This document shows, one piece after another, positions 11,371 to 23,400 of a stretch of DNA of 64,000 nucleotides. The DNA is from Pyrus communis. Its lineage: Eukaryota > Streptophyta > Magnoliopsida > Rosales > Rosaceae. The DNA is taken from NCBI RefSeq assembly GCF_963583255.1, contig NC_084817.1:17899989-17963988 (forward strand), read 5' to 3'. The position numbers and the translations under genes were made by a program. The notes under the pieces are model-generated. The model was not told the DNA's origin and did no database searches. It saw nothing but the letters and a program-made list of their open reading frames with translations. Position 1 is the stretch's first letter; each line of letters opens with the position of its first letter.

Positions 11371-11890
11371 GAGTCGCATATATTTTAGGTACCTGCAATG
11401 GTGTTCTAGTTTTTGTACCAAACCATGACAGAGATGTTTGAATGAATGCACTCATTAAATACATTGATGATGTCAAAATAACTGCAGCTGCTTATTGCAT
11501 GTTGAAACATTAACTCATCGCAATTGATGAGCTCATTCATAATGAATAATATGAGTGTTATAAGCACGACACATTAATTTAATTTTCATGTAACGTTTTA
11601 AGTTTTACGGGAATTCTCACTTTACTATCCTAAAGTATCGTAAAATTCGCATTTTGTTATCCTTAATTTTTTCGTCGTAGTTTGCCTAAATTTTGATTTT
11701 TCTAACACTTTAATACTTCGGTTAGGCTTTTCGTCAAGTTCTTCGTTAAGTGATGATATGGCATAAATTTGGCATACCATATTTGCCACGTGGACGAGAG
11801 ATTCTCTTCTAAATCCAAGCCACCATGTCTAGTGCGAATTCTTGGCAAATATGGTGGCAAATAGGGTGGGTCAAAGTTATGCAACATCAT
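11371..11890. other. Upstream region of the SULTR2 gene
   Basis: AT-rich sequence containing the presumed promoter. On the minus strand, CACCATTGCAG/GTACC near 11390 could be a 3' splice site of a leader intron, and AAATATATG next to it is TATA-like; neither can be decided from sequence alone. No coding region is recognised. Confidence 0.35.
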
Positions 11891-12872
11891 TAGGGCTGGA
11901 AAAAAATCCCAAAAATCCCAAACCAAACCGAAAAAATCCCGATCCCAAACCAAAAAAATCCCAAACCAAAATTCCCGAAAATTTCGGTATGTCATCCCGA
12001 ACCAAACCGAAATTTTCGGTATGGGATTCGGGATTACATCTCCATTTTTTCGGTATTCCCATACCGAATAGAAATAAATATTATATATATATATATATAT
12101 TATTTTTTAATTATAAGAGAATTATTTTTTAATTAATGGTATTGGTAGCCACTAGTGTGATTAATCTTTGTCTCAACTAAATAACTAATGTTTGTTTGTT
12201 CAATTTGTTTGTTTCTATATTCCAGTTGTCTCAACTAATGTGATTAATCTTTGGATATTAGTTTCCTGCATACCTAGCCACTAGTGTGATTAATCTTTGG
12301 ATATTAGTTTCCTGCATACCTAGGCAAATCAAGGAAACAAAGGAGCAAAGACCATTATGCATGCATGAACATATCAGTATACATATATTGTATATATATA
12401 CACGGACAAGGTGGGTACAGGGCATGCAATTAGTTGAGCTCAAATTTTTTTCTTTTGTTTTCGAGTACACAATATAGTTGTTCTTTCAGACATAGGCGCC
12501 GCCAAAATTTTCATTTAATTACAACTATGTGGAGGAGGAATCAAAGTTGGAATGTGGGGTGAGATGGCATTAGCCCAAAAACTTTGTGCACAAATGGGTA
12601 GTGGGTAGATTGAAACTTACTTTTAGCCCAAAAACATAATATGTCAAATTTTAGCCCAAAAACATAATATGTCAAATTTTAGTCCAAAAGCCCAAAAACA
12701 TTTCGGGATTCCCGATTTGTCCCGAAATCCCGAAATTATTTCGGGATTCCCGAAAATTGGGATTCCCGAAAATTTGGTTTGGGATTGGTATTGAATTTGG
12801 GATTCCCAAAAATTTCGGTTTGGGAATCGGGACAAGGGTTTCGGTATGGGATCCCATACCGAACCACCCCTA
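11891..12872. mobile_element. Non-autonomous hAT-type element with 8-bp TSD
   Basis: The ends are TAGGGCTGG at 11891 and CCACCCCTA ending at 12872 (inverse TAGGGGTGG). They are flanked by perfect 8-bp duplications AACATCAT at 11883-11890 and 12873-12880, as hAT elements make. Subterminal regions are packed with CCCGAA/TTCGGG and CCCAAA/TTTGGG motifs in opposite orientation at the two ends. There is no transposase. A 46-bp tandem duplication lies inside at 12241-12332. Confidence 0.9.
12241..12332. repeat. 46-bp tandem duplication inside the hAT element
   Basis: The block beginning TGATTAATCTTTGGATATTA at 12241 is repeated almost exactly at 12287, a period of 46 bp. A shorter related piece precedes it near 12155. 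Confidence 0.85.
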
Positions 12873-12880
12873 AACATCAT

Positions 12881-15800
12881 CATTAAATGGAGAACTTGAC
12901 GGAAAGCCTAAGAAAGTATTGAAGTGCCAGAAAAGTCAAAATTTAGGTATGAAACTGAAACGAAAAAAACTAAGGGTTGCAAGATGTAAATTTCATATTA
13001 CCCTAATTTTTAATAGATGTCAATTGCGTTGGTTTATAGGTTCATGTTCAACTAACTGTGTCTTGAATTCATACTAATTCCGTCCTTTTAATCTAATTCA
13101 AAGTTGTAAAATTGCTTATAATAAAAATATAAAACAATAGATGCCCCGAAGGGACCACTTTCCCAACACATAATTTTTTATTCTTTTTGGATTTGATACT
13201 AAAAACCTTTTAGATTATCTCTAAAGGAGATGTCAAATTTTAAATATAAAATTTACTTTTTGACAGCTTATGTGGCATTTGACATCTTATAAAGTTTTTC
13301 TTTCCATTTGATATATCAAACTAAACTATTATTTTATTATATTAAATTATTATAATAAATGTTTTGAAACAAAAAAACAACAATAAAATTAATAAAATCC
13401 ATTTAATAATCAATTAAATAAAGATTTGAAGTTGTTGTCAATTTTGACAGCAAGAATGACAGCTGTCAATTCATATCATGCCACATCAGATTTAGTTTTT
13501 CAGTTGGAAACTATTAATTCTGCCATCTTAGTTTCTTGGGTGATGATGGAATCATGGTAAAGTATGCCACCAGCTGGTAGGGTAGATAAGGCGACGAGAG
13601 AAATAGTTACCTTCCTCATTTGTTTTTCCTCACTTGCCTTCCCCACTCATTACATGCTGTGGAATCAACTTACGCTTACATTTTCCACTTTGAATTCTCA
13701 TTTGTCTTTTTTTATTCTTATACCAATTGTCGGTTAACTTTGGCCTCCTATATGTTTTTATTAAGAAAAAATTTCTAGGAACAGACGTTATCATTTGAAA
13801 AAAGAACGGCAAAGACGATTTAAAAAAAATAAAATTGGAAGACAACTCCATCAAAAGCTTCAACACGTAATTTATTTATAAAAACAAAATCCATAACAAA
13901 TTAGAAAGGCTTAAAAAGCAATGTTAGAGAAGAATAAAATTCCTTAAACATTAAATAAATAGATGTAAGTAGTAATTTGATACCACATGGCATGAATTGA
14001 GTGGAAGGGCAAGTAGAGAAAGACAAATAGAGAAGGTAGCTAGTGTTCCTCATGCAACGGTTCACCTCATATCTCAGTAAAATCGACTAAATTTTCCATT
14101 AAAATCATTGTACTTGCATTCATATTGGTTGTGATAAGGGTGGTTAGGATGACTAGAGTAAACGCTTTAGCAACTGCACATGGAAAGTTAACTAGAGGGA
14201 AAAGTAATACAGATCTGGAATTGGTTAAATGCTTCACTCACTTCACACTCAATACTTAAGTTTTAATCTCTCTTTCAGTACCTTAAATGAATTTAATGTG
14301 GTTTATCTTGTCGAAACTCCATCAAGATCACTGACTTAAGCATCAGATAATATATTTGTTCATGGCACAAAAAAGTGAACCATTGATGTGGCTTGATTGA
14401 TCTAGTTTAGCTACACTAATAATATATATAAACTGCTAATTTCTTAGATGAGAACAACCAGTGTGGCTTTTTATTTAAGCAATTTAACAAATTCAATTGA
14501 TACATATAACAAAAGCTGGGTGGATTTAAAAATTAAGACCAAAATGATGTAGCCCGTGAACTTATGTTTTCCTCAACCAAGCCAAACAAGACTTTGTCTG
14601 TTTATGTTCACATAGCAGGGCTATTACTACAGGTTTTGTCTACAAAAAGCTAGCAGCAAGCTTAAAAGCATGCACTATTTGTCTACCCGAAATATTCACT
14701 ATCTTTTGGTGTTGTTGACTAATTAATTACAATAATGCAAGTACAATTTTCATCATATGTATGACGTTGATTTACTCAAGAAATCACATTTATTGATCAC
14801 ACATCTTTTGTGTGAGAGATTTGCCACGCAAGTTAGATTTCACCTTTGTGACATATATGATATGTTGCGAGGGCGAATCCCACATTACGTGTGTTTATAA
14901 GGGATGAGGTTACTCTTTATATTATCAATTAATTTTATAATGAACATCAACTTTTTATGTCGATAAATACAACATGAAACCAAAATAGTTTCTCGTTTTA
15001 CTAATATTAAAAAAATTCACAAACAAGCTTTTCCCCATAAGACATGCCATCGATAATATGGTCTGTGGAGCACCTAGTAAGACTTGCCTGCTTGGACAGG
15101 GACTTGTTTGGACTTTAACAAGAATGAATGAAAGATGATAACCGATGAAATTGGGAATTGTCATGTGAATAAAGCAAGAGCACCATCATGGAATTGGGAT
15201 ATATATGAACTTAGCTTCTGCCCACTTTTGTGAGAAGAATAGGGAGATGTATGGAGGAGATTGGCCTGACTTTGTGCTATGGTCCCCTTTTGTGTCAATC
15301 ATAGGTCAATAGAGTCCCCACAAGATAAAATTGTGGCGACGCACCACCGACTTTCCACCTTTGATTCTTGTTATTGTGCAGCTTTTTTGACCCCTCCTGC
15401 CCACATTCCTTTGAAGCCCTTCTCCTTGTCATTTGAAAGCTGCAAGCGTCTTTTTATCTTGCAATCAACTAAAGGGTTATGTATATAAGCTTTATGTAGA
15501 ATGTGCTAGAATCCACTGGCCCTATGAAACCCACTTCTGTCTTCCCTGCGTATGTTGTTAGACAATGAATGTGAATCATACATATAAAACATAACTTTAT
15601 TTAACTCATAGTTTTACAACATAACATGTCACGTTATCATCCATGCATGAAAATTTTCTTAAGAGTTATGCAATGATTGCATAATTTTGCTTATGCCATT
15701 TTTGAAAGTGGGGGTCTATGAAGTCCAAAGTTTTCAAGGATGCCTTGTGTTGCAATTGATTGTTGGTAACTAGTGGGAGTCAATTTTCTGAAGCAGTGTT

Positions 15801-16017
15801 TCGCTTGATTACTTCTGATAACTTTAAGCTCATGATCTTGGACGGCATTGAGGGAAGATTCACAAAAGTGATGTTGGTCCCATTTTCGGGTGCCTTACAT
15901 GAAAAAGAAAACCACTATAGCTCCATTTTCTTTTTAAAGTTCAAATAGGAGATTGTATTTTGAGCAGTAAGGCCAGCCCAAGCCCAATGCGAGCAAGGCC
16001 TAATACCTGTGCCACAC
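12881..16017. other. Long intergenic stretch without recognised genes
   Basis: No convincing coding region. At 13200-13530 an AT-rich segment (AAGGAGATGTCAAATTTT... and a GACAGCTGTCAATTC palindrome) resembles the interior of the MITE at 44.45-44.81 kb. Near 14800-14930, sequence containing CCACATTACGTG resembles the outer hairpin element at 28.7 kb. Open frames at 15279-15488 and 15760-15948 (69 and 62 codons) have no recognisable domains. Confidence 0.4.
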
Positions 16018-16026
16018 TTTGTTAAA

Positions 16027-16180
16027 GGGGAGTTTTAACGAAAAGACTACAGTACTGTTCATTTTAACGAAAAACCACATTTTTACACTAAAAAGTCAAT
16101 CCTGGTACTATTCACTTTACCCTTTATTTTGTCTTTATCATTAAAACTCAAAGTTTTCAAGTCATTTTCATCAGTTTTCC
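16027..16180. mobile_element. 154-bp Mutator-type MITE with 9-bp TSD
   Basis: GGGGAGTTTTAACGAAAA at the left faces CATTTTCATCAGTTTTCC at the right (inverse GGAAAACTGATGAAAATG). Both sides carry the identical 9-bp sequence TTTGTTAAA (16018-16026 and 16181-16189). A 9-bp duplication suggests a Mutator-like mechanism. The sequence matches, from memory, a very common short repeat of apple and relatives. A related degraded copy is near 46560-46690. Confidence 0.75.
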
Positions 16181-16199
16181 TTTGTTAAAAAGGCTGATG

Positions 16200-17028
16200 T
16201 AGTAAACATTTTTATCACAAATAGTAGTCCTGAATCGTATGCTGTTTCAGATTTCAATGAGTGATCCAAAATCTCTTGTACTTCGCGCTTCCGTTGAATG
16301 ATCTGGAACCGTATTCTATTTGGATTCTGTTGAGTGATCCGAAACCCAATCTTTGTTGGATTTGTTGAGTCGTCTGAAACCGCATCCCATCTTCGTTGAT
16401 TCTTTGGTTCCTTGGATTCAATTTAAATTTAGAAAGCTTTGGAGATGATGGCTTCGGCCAACCTAGGTCGCTCTAGCCCTACTTTTTAGTGTATTTTATG
16501 AATCATAGATTGTGACCTCTATTGTTTAATTAGATAGGCCGATGGATGTCTATGTGATTCCTTTGGGATTCTTAGTGGTTTGTTTATGATTTCATAAAGT
16601 ATGATTTTATGTTTGATGTTATAAATTGTGATCAATGGATATGTTTTTATGATTATCACATACATTGGACTATTGTCACTCACACGAGCTTTGCAGTTTA
16701 TTTGGGTTGTTTATTTGCCTGGTGCACCATTCTCACGATGTACGGGCAATTGTGCAGGTTATAGGGCTTAGTTGACACGTGGAGCCCTTAAGGTAATAGA
16801 TAGAGGTCAAAGAGCTTGGAGTGTTAGGTTACCCCTATATCTTTCATTGTAATTTTTTCAACTTTCTTTTAGGAGTCTACTAGCAGGTCTTGGCCCTAGT
16901 GAAGGTTTAGTTATTTCCTTGTACATATGTTATTAATATTTTTAATTTTAGTTTGTATTTCCTGGCATTCCCCTACATTCGATTGTCGCGAGTTGATCCT
17001 AGATGTATGTCAAGATCGAGGCGTGACA
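16200..17028 (-). mobile_element. Gypsy-type LTR fragment (minus strand, approximate)
   Basis: At 17012-17028 the plus strand reads GATCGAGGCGTGACA, so the minus strand begins TGTCACGCCTCGATC, a common start of plant Ty3/Gypsy LTRs. The sequence downstream on the minus strand is non-coding and LTR-like. The other end was not found; 16200 is a working limit. Confidence 0.4.
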
Positions 17029-17571
17029 AGTTTCTTCCGGAAAATTAAAGGGGATATGTCAAGCTTTAAAAAGAGCCATTTTGGAACTGAATTCTTACTG
17101 ATTTGGTCGGTCAAAAAAATGTTTTACTCTGCAAAACCTGAAACTTTGATTTAATTTTTTAATTTTTTAATTTTTCCAGATTTGTTGGAGAACCTAGTTT
17201 AGGTAGGATTTTAATATAGCTTAGTCTCCTAGTTAGGATTCAATTTTTTTTTTTTTTTTTTTTTGTTACGACATTGTGTTGTAGAACTTGGCTGGATCTT
17301 TTAGGCATCTTTCATCTTTCTACAAGGGTGCTTTCCTTAACTTTCATCGTAATAATATTTGTTTTTCGTTCATGAATATGCATAGCTAATTCTCTTTTGC
17401 TAGGACGAGGCCACAAGTCTTAACATGAATATGTTATTTCTTTTCAATTGCTTGTGATGTTATTCATGCATTGAGATGCGGAAAAAGCTATGGCAACAAG
17501 GAGGACAAATTTGAACAAGCCACTAAAGGTGACTCACAACAGCAAGAGAGCAGAAAAACAGCCACTTGCCG

Positions 17572-20240
17572 TGACATACCCCGACCTGGAATGTTCACCT
17601 GGACTCCAAATCGAGTTGTGGTAGCCAACACCATAAAGGTGACAAAACCATAAAGTGTAGTGTTGTGGAAGATGTGAACGAATTTAAACCTAAAAGTGCC
17701 TAAATCTAATAGTGCTCTTGTGAGCGAGAATGAACCCATTTCACACGTGATGTCAGAGTATAAGTAAAATACAGTAGAGGTAGGATGAGAATTATATCAT
17801 CAAAGGTAAACACCTATATCAAAGCTTGCCAAGAATCCTCGTTGACACGAAAGCTTAGCTACTAAAACTGGAAGGGTGAAAAACAGGGGTGAGTGGGCCT
17901 AAAAATAAAATTTTGTAAAAACCTTTTCGAAAATATAATAACCCATCGCCGTAAAACAAGTATAGTTTCCAAAATATACATACTACTTATAGTATGAAAG
18001 TACTTACCATAGCATGCAATATCATAAGAATTCAGTACGTCACAATATAATTCATAAATAACCATCTAACGTTTGGCAATCACATAAACAAACATATTAT
18101 ATCGAGTGCTCATCGACATATGTTGACACATGAGTTCATGCAGAGGTATTCTGGCATGAACAGAACTGGGTGTAATAATGATTTACGCTATAGTACTACA
18201 ATTACATGAAGACTAGCTCTAAGCGCATTACATACGAGTCTTAATTGCCTATAGCAATCTAGGACAGGACTGGCACCTACAATTGATCCAAAGTGAGCGT
18301 ATAGTTCAATGTGAACATATGCTCTAGCCCGGGCAAGTACTAACACCGATGCAGCAATGATGAGCAGATAACGCAAATAAAATCATACAACGGTAAATCA
18401 ATACTTTATGTCGTCATAATACTATTCACTATCGTAAATATAAATAAGGTATTCTCCATAGTCTGCTTACTTGTGTATCCCATACAATTAATCATAAGTT
18501 CCCAACAATACAACATTTCCTCACAACCATTAATTAATTATGGCAATCACGTAGAAAATTCATTAATAATGATATATATGGAAACTCAATAAGTATAAAT
18601 ACTATATAAAATAAAAGACCGCTCACAAATACTTGCAAAGTCATAGTCATTCGAATGAGGGAAGTCGGAGTCTTTGATAGTAATCACACCTAAACATAAT
18701 ATTGGGACTCATTAGTAAAACTCAATTAAAATGATTGAATTTGGAGAAACATACCATGGATTTAGAATCAGTGCGTCGAAATACGCTAAGAAAGGTCCCG
18801 AGCATATTTTTGTAAAAAGTCAACAGTCAAACCTAAAAAATCAACTAAGACACTACAGCGGTCAACTGCGTTAAAGCTTTGGAATTTTACTAAATGGATG
18901 TCAAAAACGGACTCGGGGCGTCAAAATTAGTTTAGGAGAGTTTTCGAGAAAATTTTAAAAAAGTCAACAAAGTCAAGTAACGATCGATAGTTAACTTTAA
19001 CGGAATATTCCATTCTCAGACAAAATATTCTGTTATAGTTAACTAGAAGGTTCACGGAATATTCTCTTGAAATATTCCCTCCAATTCTTAAATGGATCTG
19101 GGTAGGGTTAATGGGTCATGGGTTTGGGCCAGTTCTCGATCTTGCTTGGGTTTTTTTTTTTTTTTTTTCTCAATTGCCGCTGCAACCGCGGATCGGAAAC
19201 TGGGGATTTGGCCATGAAACTTCCACAGCTTCGATTAGCTTCAAAACTCAACCAAAATCAACGTATAATAGATCCAAAGTGCTAACACCGGTACAACAAC
19301 GATGAGCAGATAACGCAAATAAAATCGTACAACGGTAAATCAATACTTTATGTCGTCATAATACTATTCACTATCGTAAATATAAATAAGGTATTCTCCA
19401 TAGTCCGCTTACCTGTGTATCCCATACGATTAATCATAATTTCCCAACAATACGACATTTCCTCACAATCATTAATTAATTATGGCAATCACGTAGAAAA
19501 TTCATTAATAATTATATATATGGAAACTCAATAAGTATAAATACTATATAAAAAAAAAGACCTGCTCACAGATACTTGCAAAGTCGTAGCCATTCGAACG
19601 AAGGAAGCCGGAGTGTCCGATAGTAATCGCATCTAAACATAATATTGGGACCCATTAGTAAAACTCAATTAAAACGATTAAAGTTGGAGAAATAGACCGT
19701 GGATTCGTAATCAGCACGTCGAAATACGCTAAGAAAGGTCCCAAGCATATTGTTGTAAACAGTCAACGGTCAAACTCAAAAATCAACTAAGACGCTCCGA
19801 TGGTCAACTACGTTAAAGCTTTGGAATTTTACTAAATGGATGTCAAAAACGGACTCAGGGCGTCGAAATTAGCCTAGGAGGGTTTTTGAGAAAATTTTGA
19901 AAAAGTCAACAAAGTCAAGTAACGATCGACAGTTAACTTTAACGGAATATTCCATTCTCAGACAGAATATTCTGATAAAGTTAACTGAAAGGTTCACGGA
20001 ATATTCTCTTGGAATATTCCTTCCAATTCTTAAATGGATCCGGGTAGGGTTAACGGGTCATGGGTTCTCAATTGCCGCTACAACCGCCGGCCAGAAACTG
20101 AGGATTTGGCCAGGAAACTTCCATGGCTCCGATTAGCTTCAAAACTCAACCAAAATCAACGTATAATATATGGTTTTAAAGCTGGAAGTACAAGGGAAAA
20201 AAAATATATCTACATGAGGTCCTGCCGTGACCGGAATTGA
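17572..20240 (+). mobile_element. Gypsy-type LTR remnant with internal duplication
   Basis: It begins TGACATACCCCGACCTGGAA, which closely resembles the start of large Rosaceae Gypsy LTRs. The body includes repeated GTCAACAAAGTCAA-type sequence and has no coding capacity. Its length is inflated by the 942-bp tandem duplication at 18335-20172. No PBS, polypurine tract or internal domain was found next to it, so it is probably a solo or broken LTR. The right end is approximate. It lies just downstream of the MnmE gene's stop codon. Confidence 0.55.
18335..20172. repeat. 942-bp tandem duplication
   Basis: Copy 1 starts at 18335 (AAGTACTAACACCGATG) and copy 2 at 19277 (AAGTGCTAACACCGGTA). The two run in parallel to CAACCAAAATCAACGTATAAT at about 19267 and 20167, with many single-base differences. 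Copy 1 carries a T run and an extra GGGCCAGTTCTCGATCTTGC segment near 19130 that copy 2 lacks. The divergence shows the duplication is not recent. Confidence 0.9.
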
Positions 20241-20487
20241 CCGGAAAATGGCTCGAAAGGGGAAATGAACTGACCATCCGAGTAGGCGGTATTGGCTCTA
20301 TGCGTGCACGACATGGGACGTGGATGGCGAATAAACTGGCCATCTGCACGGGCCAGATGGGTCGTAAGGACTAGGCGTGCAGACTGCTGCGTCGTAAGGA
20401 CCTAGATAATAAGCTGTCTTTCTCATCTTGTGTAATCCAACATGCTACAGAACTTTGTATGGATCAAATAATAGCTCTAGGCATCTT

Positions 20488-23400
20488 CTATTTACCAATA
20501 CAGAACTTGCCAAAAATGTTGGACAGAACCTCCTCGGAAATGTCTTCTCCGCTTATTTGCCCTAGGGCCATTGCCGCGTCCCTCAAATCAATTGTCCAGA
20601 AGTCGAAAGGCATTTCCTCTTCTATTGAAGATTTCAACCTCACAAACGCCTCCTTGGTCCGAACTAGCTGCTCACATTGTCTCTGACAAGTCGTCAAAAT
20701 TTAATACAACAATGAGAATCAACCTTGAATCATAAGATCAATCTAAATTAGTCACTGCATTTTTTCCTTCAAATCTGAGTAAATGGAAAGATAGAACGTT
20801 GCAATTATGGTAATTAAAAACAGAACAGACGCGCAGATATACACGTAGCTGACCTGGTTTACAGTCCATCTGCGGTTCCCCACAGAAATTTTGTCAAGAC
20901 CAACAATCTCTAATATTGCCGTCTCTAAACCCTGGATTCCTTGACCAGTGACAGCAGATGTCAAAACATGCTTACTGAACGAAGAGATATCCTTTCCAAT
21001 CCCCTCCATGCAATCAGATGGAACACGGTCGATTTTGTTAATTACAAGGATCATGGGGGTAGAGGATCCAGTAGATTTCTGTAGGAGACAACGATTTCTT
21101 ATATACTTTTGAGTAAAAAAACAGATTGATTGATAAACAGAGAAATGTACGTTTTATATGATTCAGCGCATGAGAGAAAACCTTATTAGATTGTATTCTA
21201 TTTAGAAGTTCAGTGTCTTCTATAGTCCAGCCATCAACAGCACTTACTGCCATTATAATAACATCAGCACCCATAGCAACTGCTTCAGATCTCTCCACAC
21301 CTGTGATAAGATAGTCGAGAAATGGATAAGCATTTCCAGCAGGAGTGCCATGATACGGCCACCATACATCACGCAATATGCACAACATTCCTCGCCAATA
21401 AATTAAACATAGGAGAGAATTATTTAACTAATGCTCAATGGACCATTGAAACTAAACGAAATCTTATGCTATTGAAAAGGAAACTTAGGCACTTGGTGAG
21501 GTTGGCTTGTAATTCTGGTTTGAAATCAGCGGATCTTTAAACATCAAGAGTGCAAAGACGGATAGCCTTACCAATTTTCTCCACAATGTCATTGGTTTCC
21601 CTAATGCCCGCTGTATCAAGAAGGGTTACAGGAATGCCATGAACTGTGATACTGGCTTCAACCACATCTCGAGTGGTCCCAGCAATTTCTGTAACTATTG
21701 CTCTCTCAGACTGCACGCTAAAATTAAAATGTGCTGCTCAATAACATCTCATACTTCCATTAATGGCTAAACAGAACAGAAGGAACGACACCAAAAGTGG
21801 AAGGACCACATTTATGAAAACAATGGTTTTTTTTTTTAAATGTCTATTGTTCCTCTTACAAATACAATTGTTTCTACTAAACTACTACGAATGAAGCCCA
21901 CTTTATAAGTACACATGATTAGATTGGAATGGATAACTCCTTATTTTAAAGGTATATTCAAGGTGGAAATGAATGGTTTCTCATTTGGAGGTATTAGAAG
22001 AGGATTAACTATGAAGGAATTCCTACCGTTTTACGGAGGATTGAGTGAATAAATTTTCTTCATGAGCAATTCATCTTCTATCCTCTAGGTGGTCATAATT
22101 TTATAATTTCTCCCTTCAACCTACCTTTAATTTAGTAGGTTATCCATTCCAATCCAATCATGTGTACCAAATGAGCCCTTAAATGTAGTACTCATCTCAA
22201 AACTCACTGAAAGAAGTACAAAAAGAACGTAATAGTAATTAGCTTCCAGTCAGATTTATTCAATAAGAGACAATTTCATGGTTATGAAAGCTATTTTCAT
22301 ATAACCCCCCAACTTTGCTTATAGAAACAAAAGGTTTTCATGGTTATGAGATTCATTTTCATATAGGCATATGCCTATACAACTTATTTAAAATACCTTC
22401 CTTTATGAGTAAATGCAATTTTTCTGGGGATTATTACAGAAGATACAGTTCTACAAAGAGCTTCATATGTAATATTATACTAGTTGGTATGTCAAAGGCC
22501 ATCTCAATCAAGACAGAGGGAAAATTCACTCCAAAATCACTTAAGCACAGTGGTTTTGCAAAAAACAACCGTTGACAAGCAAAAGGGGAAAAAATGTTAT
22601 GAGGCGATCATTACTATTTTAGTGTAGGCCACGCCAGCAATTCATTAAGAAAACAAGCAATCATGCCCGAAAAAACTAAAATAGTCACCACATACTTTGC
22701 TCCAAGCATTGAGGAGACTTGACTTCCCAACATTTGGACGGCCCAGAATTGCTATCTGCAAGATTTAATATGAGCTCGAAAAATCAGACCGCAGGGAATG
22801 AGAACACAAAAGACAAATGTATATAATCTTTTGAAGATACAAAGGATATCACGGAAGCAAACCCATATCACAATAATAAACAGAAAAAGCAGTCCCATTT
22901 AGTGCAGTTGATTTCAAGTTTAAACGAGGAAAATAAACCTATATCTAACAGTGTAACCGCCCCCAAGTTTTGATCATTACTAGCCAAAATTTAGCCCCAA
23001 ATTTCATAAATGTCACTTTTTATAAAAACTTTCAGGTATAGCAGAAACCAACTTAAATAGACCTAAATACCCTCAAAATTAAAACCAAATAAACCTCAGG
23101 GGTAAAACCCAACTAGATTGTACAATGAAGAATGTGATCGGTTCATCGTATCCATTCTTCTCCTTAGGCATAGGAATTGGGAAGATTCTTGTGCAGCATT
23201 TTTGCACACCCTGTTGTTTCATTTTGATTTGTTTGTGAGGTTATTCTGGTATAATTCAGAACTTGTTAAGAGGTGTTATAGATAAATTAGATTAATTAGA
23301 CAGGGTTCGCGGATCTTTTTTTTCATTTTTCTTTTATCAAAAGTGGCAGAATTTCATTCGAAAGCCAAAGGCTAATTCAGTAAATTAGAGAGGAGACTCT

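Noticed and set aside
11333..11476. Upstream in-frame start for SULTR2
   Set aside because: The extra 48 residues do not resemble the family N-terminus and would place the miR395 site in coding sequence; MASLPTE at 11332 fits better.
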